Positions 8,560 through 17,738 of a stretch of DNA of 47,266 nucleotides are shown one piece after another (the first letter of the stretch is position 1; every line of letters begins with the position of its first letter). Origin of the DNA: Methanobacteriota archaeon (GTDB taxonomy: Archaea; Thermoplasmatota; Poseidoniia; Poseidoniales; Thalassarchaeaceae); contig PADI01000073.1 in NCBI GenBank assembly GCA_002702985.1, positions 5,841 to 53,106 of the forward strand, read 5' to 3'. Position numbers and translations under genes: made by a program. The notes beneath the pieces were generated by a model. That model worked only from the letters and a program-made list of their open reading frames with translations. It made no database searches and was not told where the DNA came from.

Positions 8560-9179
8560 TCGATTACTATGACTATGTTATGTCCTTTGTATTCATGTCT
8601 TATTACTCTAAAAATTGAGGTATGATAATATGCATTGTCACCTACAATTTCTATTTCTTTAGCAATTGACATTCCATCACCAATTGCCTTCGAAACTGCC
8701 TCCTTTATCATCCATATCTCGAGTCTCTCTATAGGACTTGCATTCATTAATTCTTTAATTTCTTTAGCCGAACAAAATTGATCGAGAATCGTAGTAGAAA
8801 TCATTCTATTATTAGATTCAATATCAACTCCAATCGAATTATAATTTAACCCCAATACCGCGACTGCAATAGAATCACAATGGGAAATACTAATTGGTTT
8901 AATTCCTATTTTTGTTTGAATAGTCAAAGGATAACTTTCAGAAATGTCTACACAATTAATTTCTGCTTTATTGATCACGGAACGTAAACAAAATCGCCCA
9001 GCAGCATGTTGTTCTCTTCTTCGAGGGGCCATAGATTCAAAATTTGAATGAGTGAACGGTATTTCCTCAAATGAAACTTCTCTGGGAATTCTTGGAATCT
9101 GTAATAATGAACAAACAATCCCTACTTCGATGTCTAGAAAAATAGGCTCATGCAAAGGAGTCCAAGCATTTACTGCCAT
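8532..9179 (-). CDS. 4'-phosphopantetheinyl transferase (Sfp/EntD type)
   Basis: Transfers 4'-phosphopantetheine from CoA to the conserved serine of ACP domains. The diagnostic motifs are present: basic RRREQHAAGR (residues 53-62), SISHCDS (97-103), the metal-binding GVDIE (117-121, Asp119 and Glu121), and WMIKEAVSKA (156-165, Glu160 as third metal ligand and Lys164). At 215 aa it is in the usual Sfp-type range. It starts 9 bases after the stop of the multidomain synthase, with GAGGTG as ribosome-binding site, so it is co-transcribed with the protein whose two ACPs it most likely activates. EntD/Sfp enzymes are typical of FAS/PKS/NRPS loci in bacteria and are uncommon in archaea. Confidence 0.9.
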   Translation of the reverse strand: MAVNAWTPLHEPIFLDIEVGIVCSLLQIPRIPREVSFEEIPFTHSNFESMAPRRREQHAAGRFCLRSVINKAEINCVDISESYPLTIQTKIGIKPISISHCDSIAVAVLGLNYNSIGVDIESNNRMISTTILDQFCSAKEIKELMNASPIERLEIWMIKEAVSKAIGDGMSIAKEIEIVGDNAYYHTSIFRVIRHEYKGHNIVIVIDYSDSSMDN

Positions 9180-9188
9180 TTTGACACC

Positions 9189-12100
9189 TCAAACATCTGT
9201 AAACGTAAATCGCTGATCATCAGTTAATGGTGCCATTCCTTTCAATTGAAGACCTTTGAGTTGAATAACAACTGCATCATTTTCATTCACAATTATCGCA
9301 TCGTGAGTTGTTACACCATCTTCAGAAATTGAACGGCGGACAGATCTAATTCGTAAAGGAGTTGTGAATGATTCAACATCAATATCTACATGTTGAATAC
9401 CAACTGGTAATGATTCTATTCCGTCTATTTCCATTGATACTAGTCCTGCATTCTGGAAACAAGCCTCAACGAGCATAGGAAGTGATTCTAGCCTCATCTG
9501 TTTGCCACCTACTTCTTCTGCAAACAAATCTGACTTAGGCAATTCATCACGTGAAAGTGCATGTGAATCCAAACCTCTGTCACCATTTAGGTGAATTCCG
9601 CCAATTATTCCACCATGAACTTGGAATCGTGGACCATGGAACATTCTATCATAAACAAATTTAGGACCATGAATTGCTGAACCAGAATTCACTTCTCCCA
9701 GATTAATAGCTTCCACTCTTTCTGCTAGACCGCCTGTCTTCAACATCCTAACAGTTCCCTTATGATGAGATTTAGGATCTCCAAATACTTCTCCTCTGGA
9801 ATTCATCAAATCGGTTTGCAAATTACATTGTATCCAAATATGATTGTCATCTTGTCTTTCAAATGATGCTTTAATCCTAATCGATTTCGAATCTTTAGTG
9901 ACCTTTACTGGAAGTCCAAATTCTATATCTTCGAAACCATCTACTACACACATTGGCCACATAATTCGTGCTGCTTCAGCAAATGCTTCCATTGCCATGA
10001 CGCCTGGCATATATGCTACACCATCTATTGCATGATCGACTAAATAGGGATGAGAATTAACATCTAGGACTGAAGAAATTATTACCTCAGAATATGGCTC
10101 TATTGATTCCACACGATCGACAAATGGGAAAGACAAAGGTTCAGAGATAAGTTCAGAAACTTCTTCAGGTAATGGTTCTGGAGGAAGACGAGTAGATTCT
10201 TCGTCATCTAATTCCCCTAGAGAACCAGAAATCAATACCATTCTATTTCCTCCTCGAAGAGCCTCATCGACAAATCGAGAAGCGCCCTGATCGGATGGAA
10301 TCATGTCGATTCCTGCACGTTGAAAGATTGTCTCAAGAGATCCTCTAGTTGCCATTCCGATGTCGCTCCAAGGTGCCCAAGCAATAGCTACTGCACGAGG
10401 AGCTTCCTCGTGTGCTGCAATCCTAGCCATTTCAACATCTAAAATCTGATTTGCGGCACAGTAACCAAATTGCATAGCATTACCTTGCCGTCCAGCAATA
10501 CTTGTAAATGAGCAGAGGAATCTCATATTTGGGAGATCTTCTTCCAATGCGGCAACAATATTTCTCCATCCATCTACCTTTACAGAAAGAACTTGTTTCA
10601 TAGTAGAGGATTCTTTTCTTTCAAACGGGGTTGAATCTTCGATTCCTGCTCCATGTACTATTCCAGTAACAGGACCTAGATTTTCACTTACTCCACGAAG
10701 TATTTGTCTTGTTGTTTCTGCATTGGTAACATCTACGCTAAGATATATCGCTTCATTTCCTGTTAAACGGATTGATTCAAGAGTTTGATGAATCTCTAAA
10801 CCGCGAAGCCATTTACTCCACTGATGGTTCCATTCCTTGAGAGAAACTTTCTCACCTTTTTCTTCAATCATTCTCTCTCGTAAAGCATTCTTTTCTTGAT
10901 CAAGAACTTCGTTTGAAGAATTCACCAACGATGCTTGATCTGCATTTAATTTTGAACGTCCCAAAAGGATAAATTTGGCCCCAGCATCTTCTGATGCCCT
11001 TGCAGTCTCAATGATACATGCTGCAGTTACTCCTGCACCCCCGCCGGACACAACCCAAACATCATCAGAAGAAAGAGATAATATTGAATCTTCTAATTCT
11101 TCTTCAAATAGACTCAAACGATATCTTGACCCATCTTTATCTACAGACAATTCCCTAGGTTTTTCTTGCTCAAAAATTTCTGTCAGCAACATTTCTGCTA
11201 ATGTTTCTGGTTCTGATAGTAGGCTTGGATCTAAATCAATTGCCCTGCTTCTCAAGTTAGGGCGTTCTCGACCGTAACTTTTCACTCCTCCATGTGCCCC
11301 CGCCGAAATCGAATTAAATCGAGCTCCCTCTACACCATGCCTTCCGTCCAATGCAGAAACTGAGGCGATTAAGCCTGAATCGACATCTTTCAAATCACTA
11401 TCCAAACACTTGAGAATTCCAAATAATGCAGTTACTGAATAATCCAGATGGGAACTTGTTGTAGGATCCTCCCAAGGAACGCCTGCTAATCGAACAGGTG
11501 CGAGGTGAATTATGCCGGCTGGTGGAGCGATAGAACGAACAATTTCCCCCAATTCCGATATTTGTTCTTCATCAGCGGGTGCAACTCGAATAACGTCTAC
11601 TTCACCATCTCTTTCCCTGATAGGTCCATTAGTCACACTAGGATCTAAGAAAACACGTACAGCTTCTACACCCTTACTTTCTAAAGCATCACATAACGTA
11701 CCTGCAATTCCCCATGCATCGTCAGTAACAATGATGCTTCTACCTTCAAGATCTAAAGGTTCAGATTTAGACCATTCACATTGCTCGACTTCTATCTGGT
11801 ATCGTTTTGATTGTATGTTAACTTGTTTTGTTTCTATTTCACGTTGAGAAATTGTGGAATCTATTGAAGGATCGGGTTCCACTTCATCTCCTACTGATAT
11901 TGATTCAACAACTGTTCCATCCTGTTCATCGGATTGAGAAAATGAAGAGATATACGAAATCACATGCCCCAATGTTGGATAATCTCGTAATTGGAATTCC
12001 TCATCTGTTGGAAGACCAAATTGTTCTCTTAGATCGGCCATAATTTCGGCTTGTTTAATTGAGTCAATACCTAATTCACCTTCCATATCTGCATCCATTT

Positions 12101-15100
12101 CAAGGAATTCAGCAGGATATCCCGTATGTTCAACGACTACTGAAACTACACCTTCAATTACTGATTCAGAAATTTGAGGAATTTTCTCTTCAACGTTTGT
12201 TGACTCAACTACTGAATCTACCGATAATAATTGTTCAGATTCAGGGTCTTCTAGTTTTGATTCATCAACATGAGTAGATTCATTACCAAATGACGAAATA
12301 TATCCGATAACATGTCCTAAGGTTGGATATTCCCTTAATTGGAATGATTCATCAACTGGAAGACCATATCTAGCCCTTAGTTCTGCCATAATTTCTGCTT
12401 GTTTAATCGAATCAATACCCAATTCACCTTCCATATCAGCATCTAGTTCTAAGAATTCAGAAGGATAACCTGTTGCTTCTGCTACCACATCCAAAACACC
12501 AGATTCAATTTCTGATACTGATATATTTTCAGAGGTTGAAATTGGTTTAGAATCAGACTTTTCGGAACTCACTTCTGAAACTGAAATTTCATCAATTGGA
12601 GATACAATAATTTCAGTTTTCAAAACAGGATTATCATCATTTTCAATATTATTTTCGAGATGTATTTCATCTCCTTCAACGCCTCCGATTAGGTCTTCAT
12701 CAGGATCGAGATATGCCACTAATTTTCGATTGAGTAATCGTAGATGAATAGATGATGAACCAGTATGACCCTTGACCCAGGATTCGATTTTTCCGGGAGT
12801 AAATCTTGCAGTATCTGATAAAGCAATCCTTCGAAGGAATGTCAGAGCAATTTGACTACCAAAACCAGCACCATGACGAAGAGCATAGGTTAGATTATGT
12901 TCTCCGCCGGTACAAAGATTGAGTTCTCCCAATGAAGGATCTGGTTCTGAATAATTAGCGATAGGAGGGAGTCGACCTGCAGCAAGTCCTCGGATTACAA
13001 TTGCATCCTCTAAACCAACTCCCATAGGATGGCCGGTGTATCCTTTTCCATTGGTGATTAGAATTCTAGAAGCACCATCTCCAAAAACAGTTCGAAGAGA
13101 AGAAACTTCTGCCGAAGCTGAACCTCCTCTAGGAGGAGTATAAGGTTCGTGTGACATAAATGTCATATCATCTACCAAGGATTCACGTTTCAAGTTCCAT
13201 TTCTTTTCCATTCTTGAAACAAAACGGTTCATGACTTGTGCTGCATGTTCCGTATCTAATCGTGTAGGATGGAAGGCACTATTCGCAATTTCAGCGCCTA
13301 ATACTTCGACATAGGGAGTTACGCCTCTTTCTCTAGAATCATGATGTCGTTCTAAAACAAATGCGGCTCCACCCATGCCTAATAGCATACCATGACGTCG
13401 AGCATCGAATGGAAGTGCAACTTCTTCTACATCATTACCCATTGCATGTGCTCCTGCTGCTGTAAATCCAGCTCCAATCCAAGGCATCAAAGTATCACCT
13501 GTAGAATCGTCTCCACTTACAATGATCACGCGATCACAACGATTTGTTGCCATCCAATCTTCCGCTATGGCAAATGCAGCAGGAGTAGATGCGCAAGCAT
13601 TGTTAATTGCTAAATTAGGTCCTCTTGCACCTATCCAATTAGCAAATTGACTATGTCCCATAGAAAGTACCTGAAGTAAATATTTACGATCAAAATGATC
13701 ATTGTTTACTTGACCGTTATTCAAAGCATGATCTATCGCTTTCTGTAATCCTGGAAATACTGAGGCAAAAATCACTCCAGTTCTATCTTTTTCTTCATCT
13801 GGAAGAGACCAACGACGAATCATTCTCTTACCTGCGCTGTTTGTCTGTTCTACTGGAATCAAGGGTAAACCTGCATCGGATAGTGCCTCTAAACCAGCAG
13901 CGAAAGAAAGAGAGGTTGCAATATCAAAAGCATCAACTAAATGTGGATCTATTCCATATTGTTCTGAAAGGTCGAAATGGCCGCCTCTTCCTGCAAGTTG
14001 AGGGATTGTTTCGACTGAATCAGCAGGAACAAGGTTTGCAGTTCCATCTTCCTCTTTCACTAAGCGAACTATTCGTTTAGAGAGTAATTTCTCTTTCAAA
14101 TCATCAGGTAATTCTGAAATAAGATTTTTACCAGTTAATATTGCATCCCACCCTTCAGAATCAAACACTTCAGAAAGACCTGGGAGGCCCAATGAAACTC
14201 CTGAAACTACTGGTGGATCTAATGAGATTGATTCTGAAACAGTGGAAACAAGATTTGAAGTCTTCATCTGAGGAATTACCTCAATCCAATCAGTAAAATC
14301 TTGAATTGTGGTAAAAGAAGAATGGTCAGATGCTGTAACTTGAAATTTTGATTGAATCTCATTTACAATTGAAGAACGTGCTTGTGAAGTTAAACCAATT
14401 TCACTAAGTGAAACTGCTCCAATTAAAACCGAGGAGGGAAACCCAACGTGTTTTGAAAAAATTTCAGCAATCGATGTGGAAATTCGGCGATTTGCTTGAA
14501 ACTCTGTTTCCATTTCCATAGAAGAAGAATGGCTAACATTTGACTCTGAATTTTTAATGAATTTAGAAACAGAAGCGTTTGGAAGAGGACGTGATCTAAC
14601 TCGTAGAGATTCCTCTTCTAAAGAATGTCTTACTGGATCTACTTGTTGAAATGATTCGATTGGTCCAGCACTAAATTCAGCAGTATGAATTTCCGAAGAA
14701 AGTAAATGAATTTCAGGACACCTTCCCGCCACTGCAAGCATTCCCAGTGCTCCAAAGAAGGAAGTAATACCGCCTGCTTTAGGATGATTTGTAATATTCA
14801 CTATACATTCTTCTTCATCAAGAATCTGTTCAGCAAATAGAGCAAGAGCACGTTTAGGCCCTACTTCCAAGTATATTCTAGCCCCAGCATCTTTCATCGA
14901 CTCCACTTGAGATGTCCATTCAACAGCAGATGACATCTGAGGTGCTAACTTTTCGAGAATTACATCCTTTACTTCTTCTGTATCACTAACTGAGTCTGGA
15001 TAGAATGAACCATCCACATTAGCAGTTATTGGAATTGAAGGTAGAGAGATTTCTAACCCTTCTAAGAATCGACGGAGAGGTTCGTTAGCAGGAGCCACTA

Positions 15101-17729
15101 TTCGACTATGGAACGCATGACTTGTCTGGAGCTGAATGACAGTCGCCCCCCCTTCTTCGAATTTCTGCATTGCCTCACGCATCGGTTCTGTCTCCCCTGC
15201 TATGACTGTCATATTCGGAGAATTCTTATTCGCTGCTATCACGTATCCATCAACAGAATCTAATACTGATTCAATAACATCATAGGGTGCTGTAATTGAA
15301 GCCATAATTCCCTTATCTAGAACTTCTACACTTCCCATCTCAGTCCCCCTAGCAGCAGCAGCTCTGAGAGCATCCTCAAACCGTAGTATTCCAGATACCA
15401 TCAACGCAGCATATTCTCCAAGACTATGACCTGCAACCATATCTGGGTAAATTCCATGTTGATTTAATAATCGTTCAATAGCAAGATCTGCTGTCAACAT
15501 AGCAGGTTGAGTATATTCTGTTTGTTTCAATTTCTCTTCAGCATCTGCATTTTCATTTTCTGTCAAATTTGAACGAAGAACAAATTCAGAAAGTGGTTCA
15601 CCGATGATATCATTCATGACAATATCGGCTTCCTTCCAAGTTTCACCAATTATTCTGAATCTCTTAGACAGATCATGAGTCATTCCAACATATTGACTCC
15701 CTTGTCCTGGATACATGTGTGCAAGCAACTGGTCCTGATTTGGAGGTGAATCAGAAATGAAAATGAATTGCTTCCCAAGAAATCCCCATTTCGCTGGATC
15801 TTGTATCGAACTGGATGCCAAATTCATTCTCTTCTCCAAAACCTCCCAAGAATTTGCTACAATTCCAAGACGTATTCCTTTAGCCTCAAAATTCTTCGAA
15901 ATATTTGGAAGAATAGATGAAAGACGTTTGCCATTTGGATCTGAATCAAAATTCGGCGAACCATCGAAAAATTCGGAACTCAGAGACTCAATAGACTCAA
16001 TCAAAGAAGAACTATCTTTTGCATTTAGTAAAAGTAAACCTCCTTCTATGCTCTTGAGTTCCTCCCAACCCATCCCTACATCATTTTTGGAATAAGCATC
16101 TGCGGCTGCTGTTAATTCCTTACGATTCAAATATTCGTTATCATCTGAATCAAAATTTGCCGCATGAATAAGGAAGGCTTCTTTATCCTCAATACCATAT
16201 TTCTTTAGTACACTATTTAGTACATTATCAGAAAATCCTGCTTTGGGTCGCATCAAATATGCATCTCTACGTAATTTCCATTCTGAGACTAAAGAAGAAT
16301 GGAAATTATAGTCAAATTGTTCCAAGGCGCAATGGAAGTTAGTACCACCAAAACCAAAGGCGCTGACTGATGCTCTTCTTGGGTGAGATTTCGGTTTTGG
16401 CCAATCAAGAGGTTCTACAGGAACAAAAAATGGTATTTTTTCCCAATCAACACTCTGATTAGGTTCAGAAAAACCAGCAGAAGGGGGAATTGTTCGATGA
16501 TGTAAAGCAAAAACTGATTTGAGGAGACCGGCGCCACCTGCTGCTGCTTTAAGATGACCAATTTGACTCTTTATTGAACCAACAGCTACACTACCAACTT
16601 GAGCTTTATCTCCGAAAATTTCTGCTAATGAGGAAAGTTCAGTAGCATCTCCAACGACTGTGCTAGTCCCATGCGCTTCGATTAATTCCACAGAATTTGG
16701 ACCATATCCTGCTTGTTGATAAGCACGGCATAATGCTTGTATTTGCCCCCTAGTACTAGGTGCAGTAATTCCTTTTCCACGGCCATCACTACTTGCACCA
16801 ATACCTCGAATCACAGCATAAATTGTATCATCATCACCTAATGCATCATCTAACCGTTTGAGAACAAACGCGGTGGCTCCTTCTCCCATTACAAATCCAT
16901 TTGCATTCGCATCAAATGGAGTAGAATGAGAGGCTGAAAGTGCTCCTATTGCACTGAATTTAGCATAGGTCGCAGGGTCCATAGTTCGATCAGATGCACC
17001 CGCAATCATCAGATCTACCTGTCTTGATTGAAGTAGGTGGCAAGCATCCATTACTGCTGCAAAGGTACTAGCACATGCAGCATCTGTAGCATAATTTGGA
17101 CCTTGGAGATCGAGTAAATTTGCAACTCTTCCTGCTACAACATTTGCTAATTCACCTGGCATTGTATCTTCATCAACTCTAGGTAATCCTTCTGTTATTG
17201 ATTCCTTGAATACATCAACTGAGTCTTCGGGCATTCCCGCTTGTACTGCTTTTCTTGCGAATGAATCCGCCCAAACACGATGATTGGATAAATTTCGATT
17301 CTCTCCGCCCAGAGCATTGGCAAACACAACTCCGGTCCTTGAATTAGGAATTTCTCTTTCCGCCTCATCTCCAAGATATCGAGCATCTTCTAAAGCTGCA
17401 GCGGATACTGCGACTGCCCACTGTTGACTAAGATCGATTTGAGATAATGTACCAGGGGGGACTCGCCAACGTTTCCAATCAAATTCGAAATCTTTTACGA
17501 ATGCACCAATTCTAGAATACGTCTTTCCTTCAGGAATATTTTTTGGACCACCTTCTTGCCAGTGATCTGAAATAATCCATCTATCATCGGGAACATTTTC
17601 GATAGATACATTTGCATTAATCACATTCTGCCAAAAAGTTTCAGCATCTTCAGAATCAGGAAGAATTGCACCTAGCCCAACTATTGCAACTGGTTCAAAA
17701 GGATCTTGGGGGGATTCATCCAGTTGCAT
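9189..17729 (-). CDS. Giant type I fatty-acid/polyketide (PUFA-synthase-like) synthase: KS-AT-ACP*-KS-ACP-ACP-KR-DH
   Basis: 2846 aa. Domains in order, with residues I located from the DNA: KS1 ~12-470 (Cys219, His353, His392); AT ~670-985 (GHSLGEY, Ser769; HAFH, His874, the malonyl-type motif); a degenerate ACP-like domain ~1085-1150 (GLTS in place of GIDS, Ser1115); KS2 ~1175-1640 (Cys1379, His1527, His1567, in SHEPYTPPRGGSASAE and GYTGHPMG contexts); ACP1 (LGIDSIK, Ser1774); ACP2 (Ser1890); KR, structural part ~1980-2215 and catalytic part ~2215-2480 (SGGGAG near 2225, Ser2410, Tyr2423, YxxxN); double-hotdog DH ~2540-2846 (His2566 in HxxxGxxxxP; Glu2755 where Asp is usual). No thioesterase domain and no internal enoyl reductase. 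ACP motifs and KS2 resemble PUFA-synthase (PfaA/PfaC) relatives of bacteria. It sits 9 bases from fabI and 9 bases from the PPTase gene. Expected role: iterative elongation from malonyl-CoA with beta-carbon reduction. The product is unknown. Confidence 0.93.
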   Translation of the reverse strand: MQLDESPQDPFEPVAIVGLGAILPDSEDAETFWQNVINANVSIENVPDDRWIISDHWQEGGPKNIPEGKTYSRIGAFVKDFEFDWKRWRVPPGTLSQIDLSQQWAVAVSAAALEDARYLGDEAEREIPNSRTGVVFANALGGENRNLSNHRVWADSFARKAVQAGMPEDSVDVFKESITEGLPRVDEDTMPGELANVVAGRVANLLDLQGPNYATDAACASTFAAVMDACHLLQSRQVDLMIAGASDRTMDPATYAKFSAIGALSASHSTPFDANANGFVMGEGATAFVLKRLDDALGDDDTIYAVIRGIGASSDGRGKGITAPSTRGQIQALCRAYQQAGYGPNSVELIEAHGTSTVVGDATELSSLAEIFGDKAQVGSVAVGSIKSQIGHLKAAAGGAGLLKSVFALHHRTIPPSAGFSEPNQSVDWEKIPFFVPVEPLDWPKPKSHPRRASVSAFGFGGTNFHCALEQFDYNFHSSLVSEWKLRRDAYLMRPKAGFSDNVLNSVLKKYGIEDKEAFLIHAANFDSDDNEYLNRKELTAAADAYSKNDVGMGWEELKSIEGGLLLLNAKDSSSLIESIESLSSEFFDGSPNFDSDPNGKRLSSILPNISKNFEAKGIRLGIVANSWEVLEKRMNLASSSIQDPAKWGFLGKQFIFISDSPPNQDQLLAHMYPGQGSQYVGMTHDLSKRFRIIGETWKEADIVMNDIIGEPLSEFVLRSNLTENENADAEEKLKQTEYTQPAMLTADLAIERLLNQHGIYPDMVAGHSLGEYAALMVSGILRFEDALRAAAARGTEMGSVEVLDKGIMASITAPYDVIESVLDSVDGYVIAANKNSPNMTVIAGETEPMREAMQKFEEGGATVIQLQTSHAFHSRIVAPANEPLRRFLEGLEISLPSIPITANVDGSFYPDSVSDTEEVKDVILEKLAPQMSSAVEWTSQVESMKDAGARIYLEVGPKRALALFAEQILDEEECIVNITNHPKAGGITSFFGALGMLAVAGRCPEIHLLSSEIHTAEFSAGPIESFQQVDPVRHSLEEESLRVRSRPLPNASVSKFIKNSESNVSHSSSMEMETEFQANRRISTSIAEIFSKHVGFPSSVLIGAVSLSEIGLTSQARSSIVNEIQSKFQVTASDHSSFTTIQDFTDWIEVIPQMKTSNLVSTVSESISLDPPVVSGVSLGLPGLSEVFDSEGWDAILTGKNLISELPDDLKEKLLSKRIVRLVKEEDGTANLVPADSVETIPQLAGRGGHFDLSEQYGIDPHLVDAFDIATSLSFAAGLEALSDAGLPLIPVEQTNSAGKRMIRRWSLPDEEKDRTGVIFASVFPGLQKAIDHALNNGQVNNDHFDRKYLLQVLSMGHSQFANWIGARGPNLAINNACASTPAAFAIAEDWMATNRCDRVIIVSGDDSTGDTLMPWIGAGFTAAGAHAMGNDVEEVALPFDARRHGMLLGMGGAAFVLERHHDSRERGVTPYVEVLGAEIANSAFHPTRLDTEHAAQVMNRFVSRMEKKWNLKRESLVDDMTFMSHEPYTPPRGGSASAEVSSLRTVFGDGASRILITNGKGYTGHPMGVGLEDAIVIRGLAAGRLPPIANYSEPDPSLGELNLCTGGEHNLTYALRHGAGFGSQIALTFLRRIALSDTARFTPGKIESWVKGHTGSSSIHLRLLNRKLVAYLDPDEDLIGGVEGDEIHLENNIENDDNPVLKTEIIVSPIDEISVSEVSSEKSDSKPISTSENISVSEIESGVLDVVAEATGYPSEFLELDADMEGELGIDSIKQAEIMAELRARYGLPVDESFQLREYPTLGHVIGYISSFGNESTHVDESKLEDPESEQLLSVDSVVESTNVEEKIPQISESVIEGVVSVVVEHTGYPAEFLEMDADMEGELGIDSIKQAEIMADLREQFGLPTDEEFQLRDYPTLGHVISYISSFSQSDEQDGTVVESISVGDEVEPDPSIDSTISQREIETKQVNIQSKRYQIEVEQCEWSKSEPLDLEGRSIIVTDDAWGIAGTLCDALESKGVEAVRVFLDPSVTNGPIRERDGEVDVIRVAPADEEQISELGEIVRSIAPPAGIIHLAPVRLAGVPWEDPTTSSHLDYSVTALFGILKCLDSDLKDVDSGLIASVSALDGRHGVEGARFNSISAGAHGGVKSYGRERPNLRSRAIDLDPSLLSEPETLAEMLLTEIFEQEKPRELSVDKDGSRYRLSLFEEELEDSILSLSSDDVWVVSGGGAGVTAACIIETARASEDAGAKFILLGRSKLNADQASLVNSSNEVLDQEKNALRERMIEEKGEKVSLKEWNHQWSKWLRGLEIHQTLESIRLTGNEAIYLSVDVTNAETTRQILRGVSENLGPVTGIVHGAGIEDSTPFERKESSTMKQVLSVKVDGWRNIVAALEEDLPNMRFLCSFTSIAGRQGNAMQFGYCAANQILDVEMARIAAHEEAPRAVAIAWAPWSDIGMATRGSLETIFQRAGIDMIPSDQGASRFVDEALRGGNRMVLISGSLGELDDEESTRLPPEPLPEEVSELISEPLSFPFVDRVESIEPYSEVIISSVLDVNSHPYLVDHAIDGVAYMPGVMAMEAFAEAARIMWPMCVVDGFEDIEFGLPVKVTKDSKSIRIKASFERQDDNHIWIQCNLQTDLMNSRGEVFGDPKSHHKGTVRMLKTGGLAERVEAINLGEVNSGSAIHGPKFVYDRMFHGPRFQVHGGIIGGIHLNGDRGLDSHALSRDELPKSDLFAEEVGGKQMRLESLPMLVEACFQNAGLVSMEIDGIESLPVGIQHVDIDVESFTTPLRIRSVRRSISEDGVTTHDAIIVNENDAVVIQLKGLQLKGMAPLTDDQRFTFTDV

Positions 17730-17738
17730 TTCTTCACC

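Noticed and set aside
10975-11277. Plus-strand frames within the synthase (e.g. 10975-11277, 15757-16095)
   Set aside because: Antisense shadows of a protein with continuous domain-level homology on the other strand.
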